A stretch of DNA of 51,663 nucleotides from an uncultured Alphaproteobacteria bacterium (GTDB lineage Bacteria > Pseudomonadota > Alphaproteobacteria > Sneathiellales > Sneathiellaceae), in NCBI GenBank assembly GCA_913062525.1, contig CAJXWA010000006.1, positions 1-51,663 of the forward strand, read 5' to 3'. Below, one piece after another: positions 8,996 through 17,618 of this stretch (positions are counted from its first letter, which is position 1; every line of letters starts with the position of its first letter). A model generated the notes under the pieces. It was not told where the DNA came from, did not search any database, and saw only the letters and a list, made by a program, of their open reading frames with translations. The position numbers were made by a program, and so were the translations under genes.

Positions 8996-10162
8996 TCAAA
9001 CAATATTAATCTCACGAATAGGCGATCCGGTCAAAAGTCGATCAAATTTGAAGCAAGATAAATCAAGTGTTTGGTAGCTGTCGCTTTGGATTAATTCTGC
9101 TATGGCACGGCCAACAGCAGGCGATTGTTGAAGTCCGTGACCAGAAAAGCCGTTAGCGAATATAAAATTCGTGACGCTTGGGTGCGGGCCCAAAACGGCG
9201 TTCTGATCAAGCAGTGTATAGGCGTAATGCCCCGCCCAAGCATTTTCCATTTTGATGGATTCAAAAGCGGGAACGCGGTTGGCAAGAATTGGCCAAATAT
9301 GCTCTTCAAACCAGCTGTAATCCACATCGAAATCCAGACAATCAGGATCGTTCTTTGCTGCGGGTGAGCATCCCGTAATAAACTGGTGGCCTTCTGGTCG
9401 AAAATAAACGCCACTTGGATCAATGGTGAGAGGACACCTTGTAATCTCAGTGCGACAGCTAAACGAATATACAAACCGCTTCTTTGGTCGCACTGCCAAG
9501 TGAATTCCAGCCATACTCGCGATGTCAGCCGCACTTGGGCCGGCGGCATTTACAAATGTATTGCCGGTAATCTTGCCCTCGTTTTTTAACTGCGCAGAAA
9601 TAACTCTCGACCCATCAACCTCAAGAGAGATGACTTCGTCTTTAAGGAAGGTCGCCCCATTTGAAATGGCTTTTTTCCGAAAAGCTTGATTGAGGCCGTA
9701 GGCATCTAGCCAACCTTCGCCTTCAAGTCCAAGCGAGCCGCCAGCAAGATCGCTAACATTCATCCAAGGGTAGCTGCGGCCCAGATCGTCGGGATCTAAC
9801 AAAGCAACGGGAACGCCTTCGCGCGTCTGGACGGCATTATTATTGTATAAAATTGGGATTTGGGCATCACCCGCTAGAAACAGGTAACCGCCTTCAATAA
9901 AACTAACATCTACCGGGTCATCGTCCACGGCCAGATGGCTCGAAATATTTCGAAGAAAATCGATAGTAAATTGAGACATGCGAATGTTTTCAGGGGTGGA
10001 AAATTGCTGCCTTATGCCCCCAGCAGATCGCGCAGTGGAGCCAAATTGGTAACTGCTATCCTTTTCAATAACGGTGATGTTAATGGTTTTGTCGATTGAC
10101 AGAAAATAGGCGATCGCAGAACCAACTACGCCGCCGCCAATGATTACAACATCACTTTTCAT
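8996..10162 (-). CDS. FAD-dependent oxidoreductase (DAO family)
   Basis: A 388-residue DAO-family flavoprotein related to sarcosine/glycine oxidase-like and FOXRED1-type enzymes. The FAD motif VVIIGGGVVGSAIAYFL is at the extreme N-terminus, followed by STARSAGGIRQQF and a C-terminal FANGFSGHGLQQSPAVG. The substrate is probably an N-methyl or secondary amino acid, but that is inference. I chose the ATG at 10162, which places the Rossmann motif right at the N-terminus and has a GTAGG 7-8 bases upstream; ATG 10180 is the alternative. It precedes the YihY gene with a 21-bp gap, so they may share a transcript. Confidence 0.83.
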   Translation of the reverse strand: MKSDVVIIGGGVVGSAIAYFLSIDKTINITVIEKDSSYQFGSTARSAGGIRQQFSTPENIRMSQFTIDFLRNISSHLAVDDDPVDVSFIEGGYLFLAGDAQIPILYNNNAVQTREGVPVALLDPDDLGRSYPWMNVSDLAGGSLGLEGEGWLDAYGLNQAFRKKAISNGATFLKDEVISLEVDGSRVISAQLKNEGKITGNTFVNAAGPSAADIASMAGIHLAVRPKKRFVYSFSCRTEITRCPLTIDPSGVYFRPEGHQFITGCSPAAKNDPDCLDFDVDYSWFEEHIWPILANRVPAFESIKMENAWAGHYAYTLLDQNAVLGPHPSVTNFIFANGFSGHGLQQSPAVGRAIAELIQSDSYQTLDLSCFKFDRLLTGSPIREINIV

Positions 10163-10233
10163 TATAAGGCCTACATCCATCAATATACTTATGCCGCCTT
10201 GGACTGAGGCAGATAATATGTTATTCGAGCTAT

Positions 10234-10428
10234 ATGATTAATTATCTCATTATTGCGGCTGTGGCTGCAACTTTTCTTGTTGTTCTTGTCGGGCTGCTGG
10301 CTATGGCGCGCGGTGGGGAATTTAACAAAAAATATGGTAACCGATTAATGCGCTTACGCCTCGTTATGCAGGCACTAGCCGTTATCTTACTTCTTGTTGG
10401 CTTAGGTTTGGAAATGGGGGCGGGTTAA
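10234..10428 (+). CDS. Small twin-transmembrane protein (HIG1-like)
   Basis: A 64-residue protein with two membrane helices (about 3-25 and 44-62) joined by a basic loop with ARGGEFNKKYGNRLMRLR, the pattern of the HIG1-type twin transmembrane family common in alphaproteobacteria. HIG1 proteins elsewhere associate with respiratory complexes; nothing here proves that role. It starts at an ATG 50 bp from the divergent oxidoreductase and ends 6 bp before the adenosyltransferase gene, so the two are very likely cotranscribed, a common arrangement in the group. Confidence 0.85.
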   Translation: MINYLIIAAVAATFLVVLVGLLAMARGGEFNKKYGNRLMRLRLVMQALAVILLLVGLGLEMGAG

Positions 10429-10434
10429 AGCACC

Positions 10435-10998
10435 ATGGTGAAACTCACAAAAATCTATACCCGCGGCGGCGACAAGGGAAAAACATCTCTTGGAAATGGA
10501 AGCCGCGTGTCCAAAGACGACGCTCGCGTTGAAGCCTACGGCGATGTGGATGAATTAAACGCCATTATTGGTATTGCGCGCCTCCATTCTGATGGCAGCG
10601 CAGATGTAATGTTAGGGCGAATTCAGAACGATTTATTTGATCTGGGAGCGGATCTTTGCACACCTGAAGAAAAAGACCCTAAATACCCGCCTCTTCGCAT
10701 AGCAACAGAACAAGTTGTGCGGCTGGAAACAGAAATTGATTCGCTAAATTCAGAGCTGTCGTCCCTCAATTCGTTTATTTTGCCGGGCGGCGCAGCTATT
10801 TCTGCACATTTACATCATGCTAGGACAGTTTGTCGCAGGGCAGAACGTCGAATGGTATCTTTGGCAGAAATCGAAAATATTAATTATACTTCAATTGGTT
10901 ATATAAACAGATTGTCAGATTTCCTGTTTGTCTTGGGGCGCTATCTGAATGAAAAGGGCGCGAAAGATGTCCTTTGGGTGCCCGGTGCTAATAGATAG
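10435..10998 (+). CDS. Cob(I)alamin adenosyltransferase, PduO type
   Basis: A 187-residue ATP:corrinoid adenosyltransferase of the PduO/MMAB family. It transfers the 5'-deoxyadenosyl group of ATP to cob(I)alamin, giving adenosylcobalamin. The ATP-binding N-terminus is IYTRGGDKGKTSLGNG; the family Arg/Asn residues are in the CRRAERR and NRLSDFLFVLGRYLN helices. It lies 6 bp behind the twin-membrane gene. The B12-dependent Ecm at 1446-3461 is an obvious client; the etf genes downstream complete a metabolic neighbourhood. PduO type is distinguished from CobA/BtuR by the N-terminal YTRxGD motif. Confidence 0.93.
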   Translation: MVKLTKIYTRGGDKGKTSLGNGSRVSKDDARVEAYGDVDELNAIIGIARLHSDGSADVMLGRIQNDLFDLGADLCTPEEKDPKYPPLRIATEQVVRLETEIDSLNSELSSLNSFILPGGAAISAHLHHARTVCRRAERRMVSLAEIENINYTSIGYINRLSDFLFVLGRYLNEKGAKDVLWVPGANR

Positions 10999-11069
10999 GC
11001 TTTTATCAACGGATTTTGTCGTTTAAAAGAGCCATAGGGATAAACTAAATAATAGGCCCTGTATGATGT

Positions 11070-11098
11070 TTGACAGAATGTCATTTGCTAATTATTGT
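11070..11098 (+). promoter_or_regulatory. Promoter of etfBA
   Basis: TTGACA (11070-11075), 17-bp spacer and TATTGT (11093-11098, four of six matches) face etfB. The TTGTGCACTGC sequence overlapping the -10 resembles the motif seen at ecm and the thiolase. The transcript would carry a leader of about 95 nt. The rest of the 203-bp gap holds no gene; the 65-codon frame at 11063 has no coding features. Confidence 0.6.
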
Positions 11099-11201
11099 GC
11101 ACTGCCGAAGAAGAAAATAATATATCCCCCCTTAACGGATGCAGGTCTGGTAAATGATCTCGCAGGACCGAAGGGCAATCTGGCTTGGAGTAAACCGATC
11201 C

Positions 11202-11951
11202 ATGAAAGTTCTCGTCGCTGTAAAGCGCGTTGTCGACTACAACGTAAAAATTCGCGTTAAAGCGGATAATACAGGTGTTGACCTCGCCAACGTAAAAATG
11301 TCTATGAACCCCTTCGACGAAATTGCCGTTGAAGAAGCCCTCCGTCTTAAAGAAGCAGGTAAGGCAACAGAGATTGTTGTTGTTTCCGTTGGCCCACAAG
11401 CCGCGCAGGAAACGATCCGAACCGCTCTTGCAATGGGCGCCGACCGTGGCGTTCTGGTGAAAACAGACGATGAATTAGAACCACTTGGCATTGCCAAAGT
11501 TCTGAAAGCTGTCGCAGAAGAAGAAAAACCTGATTTGGTTATTGTTGGAAAACAAGCCATTGATGATGACAGCAATCAGACGGGTCAAATGTTGTCCGCT
11601 CTTTTGGGTTGGGCGCAAGGCACCTTCGCATCTGAAGTTGATTTGGGCGAAGGTACTGCCAAAATCACTCGCGAAATCGATGGTGGTTTGCAGACAATTG
11701 ATCTGAAAATGCCCATCGTTGTGACAACTGATTTGCGTTTGAACGAGCCTCGTTATGCGTCTCTTCCAAACATCATGAAAGCGAAGAAAAAGCCGATTGA
11801 TGCAAAAGAAATCGCAGATTTGGGCATCGATGTTGCGCGCCGTTTGACAACTGTGAAAGTTGAAGAACCTGCCAAACGTCAAGCCGGCGTTATGGTTGCA
11901 AGCGTAGAAGAGCTTGTTGCGAAACTTAGAGATGAAGCGGGAGTTATCTAA
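11202..11951 (+). CDS. etfB: Electron transfer flavoprotein, beta subunit
   Basis: Beta subunit (249 aa) of the heterodimeric ETF, which collects electrons from acyl-CoA dehydrogenases such as Mcd and passes them to ETF-ubiquinone oxidoreductase. The N-terminus [20 protein letters not shown] and the [17 protein letters not shown] segment are classical; the AMP-binding region ([20 protein letters not shown], then [16 protein letters not shown]) is intact. The ATG at 11202 has GGAG about 11 bp upstream; an ATG at 11154 would add 16 unrelated residues. It overlaps etfA by one base (TAATG). Confidence 0.95.
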   Translation: MKVLVAVKRVVDYNVKIRVKADNTGVDLANVKMSMNPFDEIAVEEALRLKEAGKATEIVVVSVGPQAAQETIRTALAMGADRGVLVKTDDELEPLGIAKVLKAVAEEEKPDLVIVGKQAIDDDSNQTGQMLSALLGWAQGTFASEVDLGEGTAKITREIDGGLQTIDLKMPIVVTTDLRLNEPRYASLPNIMKAKKKPIDAKEIADLGIDVARRLTTVKVEEPAKRQAGVMVASVEELVAKLRDEAGVI

Positions 11952-12880
11952 TGACTGTTCTTGTTTATGCTGATCATGATAATGCCACTTTGGGCGCCTC
12001 AACACTTAACGTTGTGACTGCAGCTTCCGAAATCGGCGGCGATGTTCACGTTCTTGTTGCTGGTTCTGGCTGTGCTGCAGTTGCAGATGAAGCTGCAAAA
12101 GTGGCTGGTGTTGCAAAAGTAATTTTGGTTGATGATGCGCTTTATGCTCAATCACTTGCTGAAAATACGGCTGATCTAATTGTGAGCCTTGCAGGCGACT
12201 ATGACACGATCATGGCACCGGCTACATCAACTGGTAAAAACGTATTGCCACGTGCTGCGGCGCTTCTTGATGTTGCGCAAATTTCTGAAATTACAGAAAT
12301 TGTGTCTGCTGATACTTTCATTCGCCCAATTTACGCTGGTAACGCTATGGCAACCGTGCAATCAACGGATGCTAAGAAAGTAATCACAGTTCGGACAACA
12401 GGCTTTGCTGCTGCCGCTACTGAAGGTGGTTCTGCTGCTGTTGAAAATGCTTCTGCTGCCGCCGATGCTGGCCTGTCTACATTTGTGAGTGCAGAGCTTT
12501 CTAAATCAGAGCGCCCGGAATTGACGGCTGCTAAAATCGTTATCTCTGGTGGTCGTGGCATGCAATCGGGGGATAACTTCCCATTGATCGAAGCTGTTGC
12601 TGATAAACTCGGTGCTGCTGTTGGTGCAAGTCGGGCTGCTGTTGATGCCGGGTTCGTACCTAACGATTACCAAGTTGGTCAAACAGGTAAAGTTGTTGCA
12701 CCTGACCTTTATATCGCCGTTGGTATCTCTGGTGCTATTCAGCATCTTGCAGGTATGAAAGACAGTAAAGTTATTGTCGCGATTAATAAAGATGAAGACG
12801 CTCCAATTTTCCAAGTTGCCGATTATGGTCTGGTTGCCGATTTGTTTAAGGCATTACCTGAATTGGAAGCAGCACTTTAA
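11951..12880 (+). CDS. etfA: Electron transfer flavoprotein, alpha subunit
   Basis: Alpha subunit (309 aa) of ETF. The C-terminal third is the FAD-binding domain: SGGRGMQSGDNF, GASRAAVDAGFVPNDYQVGQTG, GISGAIQHLAGM and INKDEDAPIFQVADYGLV are all recognisable. The N-terminal domain is the usual nucleotide-fold of the family. It starts on the last base of the etfB stop (translational coupling) and is followed by hbd after 67 bp. Length is normal for bacterial EtfA. Confidence 0.95.
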   Translation: MTVLVYADHDNATLGASTLNVVTAASEIGGDVHVLVAGSGCAAVADEAAKVAGVAKVILVDDALYAQSLAENTADLIVSLAGDYDTIMAPATSTGKNVLPRAAALLDVAQISEITEIVSADTFIRPIYAGNAMATVQSTDAKKVITVRTTGFAAAATEGGSAAVENASAAADAGLSTFVSAELSKSERPELTAAKIVISGGRGMQSGDNFPLIEAVADKLGAAVGASRAAVDAGFVPNDYQVGQTGKVVAPDLYIAVGISGAIQHLAGMKDSKVIVAINKDEDAPIFQVADYGLVADLFKALPELEAAL

Positions 12881-12947
12881 TGATTTGTATTTGCGATAAT
12901 TGTAGCGCTATGATCATCTGTGAAACCGGACGAACAGGCGATGAGTT

Positions 12948-13820
12948 ATGATTAAAAAAATCGGTATTATTGGCGCAGGCCAAATGGGTAATGGTATTGC
13001 TCATGTTATGGCTGCCGCAGGGTACGATGTGTTTTTGCGTGATGTTTCCCAGGATCAACTGGATCGCGCATTGAAATCTATCGAAGGTAATTTACATCGA
13101 CAAATTACCAAAGGGAAGTTGGAAGAAGCTGAGTTAGTTGCCACTATGGCACGTATAACTCCAGTTTTGGACGACGACTATCTCGGCGATATCGATCTTG
13201 TAATCGAAGCTGCAACTGAGAACGAGGAGATCAAAAAATCGATCCTCGCGCCTCTTGGTCCGCAACTCAAACCCGAAGCAATTATCGCAACTAACACGTC
13301 TTCAATTTCTGTAACCCGCCTTGCTGCGGTTACGGATCGCCCAGGTCAGTTCATGGGAATGCATTTCATGAACCCTGTACCTGTGATGAAGTTGGTGGAA
13401 TTGATCCGCGGGATTGCAACAAACGAAGAAACTTTTCAGACCATTAAGGAATTGACGCTGGTTCTTGGTAAGACACCAACGCCTGCTGAAGATTTCCCGG
13501 CCTTTATTGTGAACCGTATTTTGCTCCCCATGATCAATGAAGCGGTCTACACCCTTTATGAAGGTGTGGGGACTGTGCAGGCAATCGATTCGGGAATGCG
13601 CCTAGGTGCAAACCATCCAATGGGTCCATTGCAACTTGCTGACTTTATTGGTTTGGATGTTTGTCTGTCCATCATGCAAGTTTTGTATGAAGGTTTGGCT
13701 GATACGAAATATCGTCCGTGCCCACTTCTTGTTAAGTATGTGGAAGCTGGATGGCTGGGCCGTAAGACTGGTCGTGGTTTCTACGATTACAGCACAGAAA
13801 TTCCAACACCGACCCGTTAA
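12948..13820 (+). CDS. hbd: 3-Hydroxybutyryl-CoA dehydrogenase
   Basis: NAD(P)-dependent (S)-3-hydroxyacyl-CoA dehydrogenase (290 aa) interconverting acetoacetyl-CoA and 3-hydroxybutyryl-CoA. The Rossmann motif IGAGQMGNGIAHVMA is at residues 6-20; the catalytic His-Glu pair is represented by MHFMNPVPVMKLVE; the C-terminal domain has GANHPMGPLQLADFIGLD. Single-domain length excludes the FadB-type multifunctional enzyme. It follows the etf genes in the conserved alphaproteobacterial order and ends in a strong terminator. It links the thiolase product to the C4-CoA pool used by Ccr, although PHB-type (R)-specific reductases may carry the main biosynthetic flux. Confidence 0.93.
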   Translation: MIKKIGIIGAGQMGNGIAHVMAAAGYDVFLRDVSQDQLDRALKSIEGNLHRQITKGKLEEAELVATMARITPVLDDDYLGDIDLVIEAATENEEIKKSILAPLGPQLKPEAIIATNTSSISVTRLAAVTDRPGQFMGMHFMNPVPVMKLVELIRGIATNEETFQTIKELTLVLGKTPTPAEDFPAFIVNRILLPMINEAVYTLYEGVGTVQAIDSGMRLGANHPMGPLQLADFIGLDVCLSIMQVLYEGLADTKYRPCPLLVKYVEAGWLGRKTGRGFYDYSTEIPTPTR

Positions 13821-13840
13821 GACGTGTTGCAAATGTTATA

Positions 13841-13872
13841 AAAAAAGCCCCGGTATATTCCGGGGCTTTTTT
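13841..13872. terminator. Terminator after hbd
   Basis: AAAAAAGCCCCGG and its exact complement CCGGGGCTTTTTT (13-bp stem, 6-nt loop TATATT), 20 bp after the hbd stop. A- and T-tracts on both flanks suit termination from both sides; the convergent DMT gene ends 2 bp away at 13875. Confidence 0.93.
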
Positions 13873-13874
13873 GT

Positions 13875-14783
13875 TTAGGCTTTTTTAAGTTTAGCTTTTG
13901 GCGGTTTGTTCCAGACCGCCGTCAGAATAATGCCGGGCGTCAAGATCATTAAACTGATCCAACCCGTCATATTAAACTCTTCCCCCAGAATGAGATATCC
14001 AAGACCGGCAGCAAGCGCTGGAACGGCCGACATTAGGGCTGCTGCGATTGGGGCGCCGATTTGGCGAACAGCAAAAGCAACAAGGACAAGCCCAACCAAT
14101 GTGGCGATCAAACCTTGATAGACACCCTGTAATGCAATCTCAGGGACCGTGGCATCAGCCATGCCGGAGGGCAATAAAAAATACCAGACCGGCATATATA
14201 AGATCGCATTGACCACTGGTGAACAGAGCATTATTTGCTGGAAAGTGATACTCCACATTTTCGAGACCACCATATAAAGAGCAAAAAATAGACCCGCTAG
14301 CATGAACAATAAATCGCCCTTCCATGCGCCGTCTGTGGTGGCTCCACTATCTCCAAACAGAGTGATTGATGCCCCGACAATGATTAAACTAGCACCTAGA
14401 ACTTGGATGATATGAGGGCGATCCCGAAACCAAAACCAACCAAGGGCAATGGTAATAGCGGGCAATATGCCGTTCATGAAAACGCCGCCGTGTGCTGCAG
14501 GTGCATAGTTGAACGCTGTTATAACTGCCAAAAAATACGTAATCCCAGTTAGTTGGGAGACAACGAAAATTCGGCTAATGCTCATGGTTCGCCACGGCTT
14601 GTAATATAGGACGATAGGCAGTGCAACCAATCCTGAAATCCCAAAGCGCAAGGCTGCAATATCAAAAACAGTTAGCGCAGATGTGGCGCCGGATCGGCTG
14701 GCAACGATCCACCCCGACCAGACGAATACAATGGTAATCCCTGCGGCAAAGCCCAGTAATTTCATTGGCGGAATTTTTTGCAT
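13875..14783 (-). CDS. DMT superfamily (EamA) transporter
   Basis: A 302-residue integral membrane protein with ten predicted helices and two EamA repeats (about residues 10-140 and 155-290), the drug/metabolite transporter fold. The repeat marks are FVWSGWIVASR with RFGISGLVALP in the first half and SAVPALAAGLGYLILGE in the second. Members export amino acids, nucleotides or drugs; the substrate here is unknown. The ATG at 14783 has AGGA about 10 bases upstream. It lies between the convergent hbd terminator and the thiolase terminator, so it is probably monocistronic. Confidence 0.87.
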   Translation of the reverse strand: MQKIPPMKLLGFAAGITIVFVWSGWIVASRSGATSALTVFDIAALRFGISGLVALPIVLYYKPWRTMSISRIFVVSQLTGITYFLAVITAFNYAPAAHGGVFMNGILPAITIALGWFWFRDRPHIIQVLGASLIIVGASITLFGDSGATTDGAWKGDLLFMLAGLFFALYMVVSKMWSITFQQIMLCSPVVNAILYMPVWYFLLPSGMADATVPEIALQGVYQGLIATLVGLVLVAFAVRQIGAPIAAALMSAVPALAAGLGYLILGEEFNMTGWISLMILTPGIILTAVWNKPPKAKLKKA

Positions 14784-14854
14784 TTATAAATATCCTGCTG
14801 GGAATGCTTAAGCACGGCCAGCATTGAATGACGTGTGGGGAGGGTAATTATAGG

Positions 14855-14890
14855 CACAAAAAACCCGGGCTTATAGAGAAAAGCCCGGGT
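14855..14890 (-). terminator. Terminator of the thiolase gene
   Basis: Inverted repeat ACCCGGGCTT / AAGCCCGGGT (10-bp stem, 8-nt loop), 25 bp beyond the thiolase stop. On the minus strand it is followed by a run of six T (14857-14862 region), the classic rho-independent form. Confidence 0.9.
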
Positions 14891-14915
14891 AAATTGACTG
14901 GTAAGTCAGGGCTAG

Positions 14916-16100
14916 TTAAGCAACTTCAAACAAAGCCGCACCGCCCATGCCGCCGCCAATACACATGGTGACAACCACATATTTAGCACCGCGGCGTTTG
15001 CCTTCAATAAGCGCATGACCTGTCATGCGTGCGCCTGACATGCCGTACGGATGGCCAATTGAAATAGCGCCGCCATTGACGTTGAACAATTCATTTGGAA
15101 TGCCCAATTTATCGCGGCAATAAAGCGCTTGAACAGCAAAGGCTTCGTTCAATTCCCAAAGGCCAATGTCTTCGACTTTAAGTCCATGACGTTTCAGGAG
15201 CTTTGGAATTGCAAAAACAGGGCCGATGCCCATTTCATCAGGCTCGCAACCGGCCATAACCAAACCGCGGTAGATACCCATAGGTTCGATGTTGTTTTTC
15301 TCAGCGTATTTGGAATTCATAATAACGCTGGCAGAAGCACCATCAGAAAGCTGACTAGCGTTACCGGCAGTGATAAAGCAATCTTCACCAAGAACTGGTT
15401 TCAGTTTTTGGAGATCTTCGATTTTGGTGCTTGGACGATTGCCTTCGTCTTTTGTGAGCGTCACTTCTTCTTCAAGTGTCTCGCCTGTTTCTTTGTTGAA
15501 CAGGAGTTTGGTTGTCGTCATCGGGACGATTTCTTGATCGAAGCGACCTGCTGCTTGACCTGCGGCTGTTCGCTGCTGGCTTTGCAATGCGTATTCGTCT
15601 TGCTGCTCGCGCGTGATGCCATAGCGTGATGCTACAGTTTCAGCTGTTTTAAGCATTGGATCATAAATGGCTGGTTTGTTTTCCAGCAGCCATTCGTTTT
15701 GGAAACGGAACGTGTTCATATGTTCGTTCTGGCAAAGGCTGACACTTTCAAGGCCGCCCGCAACCATAACCGGAACCTGGTCAACGATAACGCGCTGCGC
15801 TGCCATTGAAAGCGTTTGCAGTCCGGATGAGCAGAAACGGTTTACCGTTGCGCCTGCTGTTGTAATAGGCAGACCTGCACGAAGTAGTGCTTGACGGGCT
15901 ATATTACCACCTGCAGCACCTTCTGGATTGGCAACGCCCATAAGAACGTCTTCAACTTCTGCAGGGTCAATACCGGCCCGCTCAACAGCATGCTTGATCA
16001 CATGTCCGCCCAGGTCTGCACCATGAGTGTTGTTGAATGCGCCGCGGTAGGCTTTGCCGATGGGGGTTCTTGCTGTGGATACGATGACTGCTTCGTCCAT
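14916..16100 (-). CDS. Acetyl-CoA C-acyltransferase (thiolase)
   Basis: A 394-residue thiolase that condenses or cleaves 3-ketoacyl-CoA. All three active-site blocks are present: the nucleophilic Cys in [11 protein letters not shown] (about residue 88), [20 protein letters not shown] with the catalytic His, and [17 protein letters not shown] with the second Cys. The family includes degradative FadA-type enzymes and acetoacetyl-CoA thiolases; sequence blocks alone do not decide, although the FadA-like [17 protein letters not shown] segment fits a beta-oxidation enzyme. An AGGAGAG site precedes the ATG at 16100. It is monocistronic, with an operator-like motif next to its -10. Confidence 0.93.
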   Translation of the reverse strand: MDEAVIVSTARTPIGKAYRGAFNNTHGADLGGHVIKHAVERAGIDPAEVEDVLMGVANPEGAAGGNIARQALLRAGLPITTAGATVNRFCSSGLQTLSMAAQRVIVDQVPVMVAGGLESVSLCQNEHMNTFRFQNEWLLENKPAIYDPMLKTAETVASRYGITREQQDEYALQSQQRTAAGQAAGRFDQEIVPMTTTKLLFNKETGETLEEEVTLTKDEGNRPSTKIEDLQKLKPVLGEDCFITAGNASQLSDGASASVIMNSKYAEKNNIEPMGIYRGLVMAGCEPDEMGIGPVFAIPKLLKRHGLKVEDIGLWELNEAFAVQALYCRDKLGIPNELFNVNGGAISIGHPYGMSGARMTGHALIEGKRRGAKYVVVTMCIGGGMGGAALFEVA

Positions 16101-16159
16101 GAGTTTCTCTCCTGTTTCATTATTTATTGTTTAGGGTTGGGACCCGCTTATGTTCGTAG

Positions 16160-16180
16160 CTTATAATTTGTGCAGCGCAA
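16160..16180 (-). promoter_or_regulatory. Thiolase -10 box and TTGTGC-A-GCGCAA operator
   Basis: The minus-strand TATAAG box occupies 16160-16165. Two bases upstream lies the near-perfect palindrome TTGTGCAGCGCAA (16168-16180, plus-strand reading), where a repressor would block RNA polymerase between -10 and -35. The same element and placement occur at ecm. No good -35 is visible. Confidence 0.45.
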
Positions 16181-16240
16181 TGAAAAGCCGGAATTTGGAC
16201 TAAGTGTTCAAAATACCCAATTTATTTGAGCTGCCAGGTT

Positions 16241-16588
16241 CTATATAATTTCGAGCACGCTTTCTGGTGGTCTTCCGATACAGACTTTGCCCTCGTTTAG
16301 CACAATGGGACGTTCGATCAGTTTTGGGTGGGCGATCATGGCTTTAATCAATTGATCTGCACTTAAAGAGGTGTCATCGAGCCCATTTTCTTTGTATTCA
16401 GCTTCGTTTTTACGCATTAGGTCTCTGGGCTGCATATCAAGTTGCTGCAAGATATCCTGAAGCTCTGTTTTACTCGGCGGTGTTTTTAAGTATTCGATAA
16501 TAGTCGGTGTAACGCCATTCTCTTCAAGGAGCGCCAGTGTCTGACGAGATTTACTGCATCTTGGATTGTGTAGAATTTTAACGGACAT
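16241..16588 (-). CDS. ArsC-family arsenate reductase-like protein
   Basis: A 115-residue thioredoxin-fold protein of the ArsC/Spx family. It has the catalytic Cys motif NPRCSKSR at residues 8-15 and the C-terminal HPKLIERPIV...GRPPE block, which matches glutaredoxin-dependent arsenate reductases (ArsC, YfgD). No arsR, arsB or other arsenic genes are nearby, so its substrate could be something else, as for many chromosomal YfgD-type copies. An AGGAGAGAG site lies just before the ATG at 16588. It is divergent from the ABC permease at 16701. Confidence 0.9.
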   Translation of the reverse strand: MSVKILHNPRCSKSRQTLALLEENGVTPTIIEYLKTPPSKTELQDILQQLDMQPRDLMRKNEAEYKENGLDDTSLSADQLIKAMIAHPKLIERPIVLNEGKVCIGRPPESVLEII

Positions 16589-16700
16589 GTCTCTCTCCTG
16601 CCGGGAATAACCCCAATATAATTGATTGGCAGCAACCTATTTGCAAATCTGTGACAACGATTGCTTGCGCCTTTTAGCTGAAGAGAATATTTAAAGGCCT

Positions 16701-17549
16701 ATGAGTATTCAGACAACAGAAAATAATTTGGAAAACCACCAAGTGTCGGCTCGACCGAAGCCGGACCTTGCAATGCGCGTTGATTTTGTCAGCGGGCTTG
16801 GTTTCTACACATTGCTGACGAAGGAAATTAAACGTTTCCTCAAAGTTCCCTTGCAAACAGTGTTTGCCCCGATGATGACGACGTTGTTGTTCTTGGCGGT
16901 CTTCACATTGGCATTTGGCGGCGGAACTCGTTATAGCGGCGATGTGCCGTTTTCAGCGTTCTTGGCGCCGGGCCTCATTATGATGTCGGTCATTCAAAAC
17001 TCTTTTGCCAATACCTCTTCCTCTTTGGTGATTTCCAAAGTTCAGGGAAACATCGTTGATGTGCTGATGCCGCCGTTGAGCGCGTTGGAGCTGACAATGG
17101 CGTTTGCCCTTTCGGGGCTTGCGCGCGGTATTGTTGTTGGCATTGCCGTCGCAACTTGCATGTATTTCTCCATTGGCCTGTCCGTCCATTCGTGGGGCGC
17201 AGTTTTGTTCTTCCTTGTGGGAGCTGGTTTAATGTTGGCGCTCCTTGGCGTCATTGGCGGAATTATTTCAGACAAGTTTGATCACATCGCTGCGGTGACA
17301 AATTTTGTCATTATGCCGCTTTCATTCCTTTCTGGAACATTCTATTCAGTCGAACGGTTAAGCGGAATTTGGTACGACATTAGCCATATGAATCCCTTCT
17401 TTTACATGATTGACGGCTTCCGATATGGCTTCATCGGAATTGCCGATAGCTCGCAAATTACCGGTGCATTTGTTGTTGGTGGCCTGGATATATTCCTGTT
17501 TTGTGTTGTTTGGCTGCTGTTTAAGCGTGGATATAAGCTTAAAGCTTAA
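16701..17549 (+). CDS. ABC-2 type transporter permease
   Basis: A 282-residue membrane protein with six helices and the ABC-2 permease signature: a cytoplasmic N-terminus of about 45 residues, KEIKRFLKVPLQTVFAPMMTTLL entering helix 1, and the late GTFYSVERLSGIWYDISHMNPF segment with ...DGFRYGFIG typical of the YadH/NodJ-type exporters. Such permeases export polysaccharide, lipid or drugs together with a separate ATPase. No ATPase gene is adjacent or anywhere in the window, so the partner must be encoded elsewhere. An AAAGG site is close to the ATG at 16701. Confidence 0.88.
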   Translation: MSIQTTENNLENHQVSARPKPDLAMRVDFVSGLGFYTLLTKEIKRFLKVPLQTVFAPMMTTLLFLAVFTLAFGGGTRYSGDVPFSAFLAPGLIMMSVIQNSFANTSSSLVISKVQGNIVDVLMPPLSALELTMAFALSGLARGIVVGIAVATCMYFSIGLSVHSWGAVLFFLVGAGLMLALLGVIGGIISDKFDHIAAVTNFVIMPLSFLSGTFYSVERLSGIWYDISHMNPFFYMIDGFRYGFIGIADSSQITGAFVVGGLDIFLFCVVWLLFKRGYKLKA

Positions 17550-17576
17550 AAAACCCCGTCTATTTGAAGACTTTGA

Positions 17577-17605
17577 TTGACATAAAACCATTGCATAGCA
17601 ATACT
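17577..17605 (+). promoter_or_regulatory. Candidate argD promoter
   Basis: A consensus TTGACA (17577-17582), 17-bp spacer and AATACT (17600-17605, four of six matches) precede argD, predicting a start near 17612 and a leader of about 80 nt containing the hairpin at 17619-17647. Confidence 0.55.
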
Positions 17606-17618
17606 TTCGCGCTTTCTT

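Noticed and set aside
11063-11260. 65-codon frame upstream of and overlapping etfB
   Set aside because: It runs through the etfB promoter -10, leader and SD and into etfB in another frame; no family pattern.
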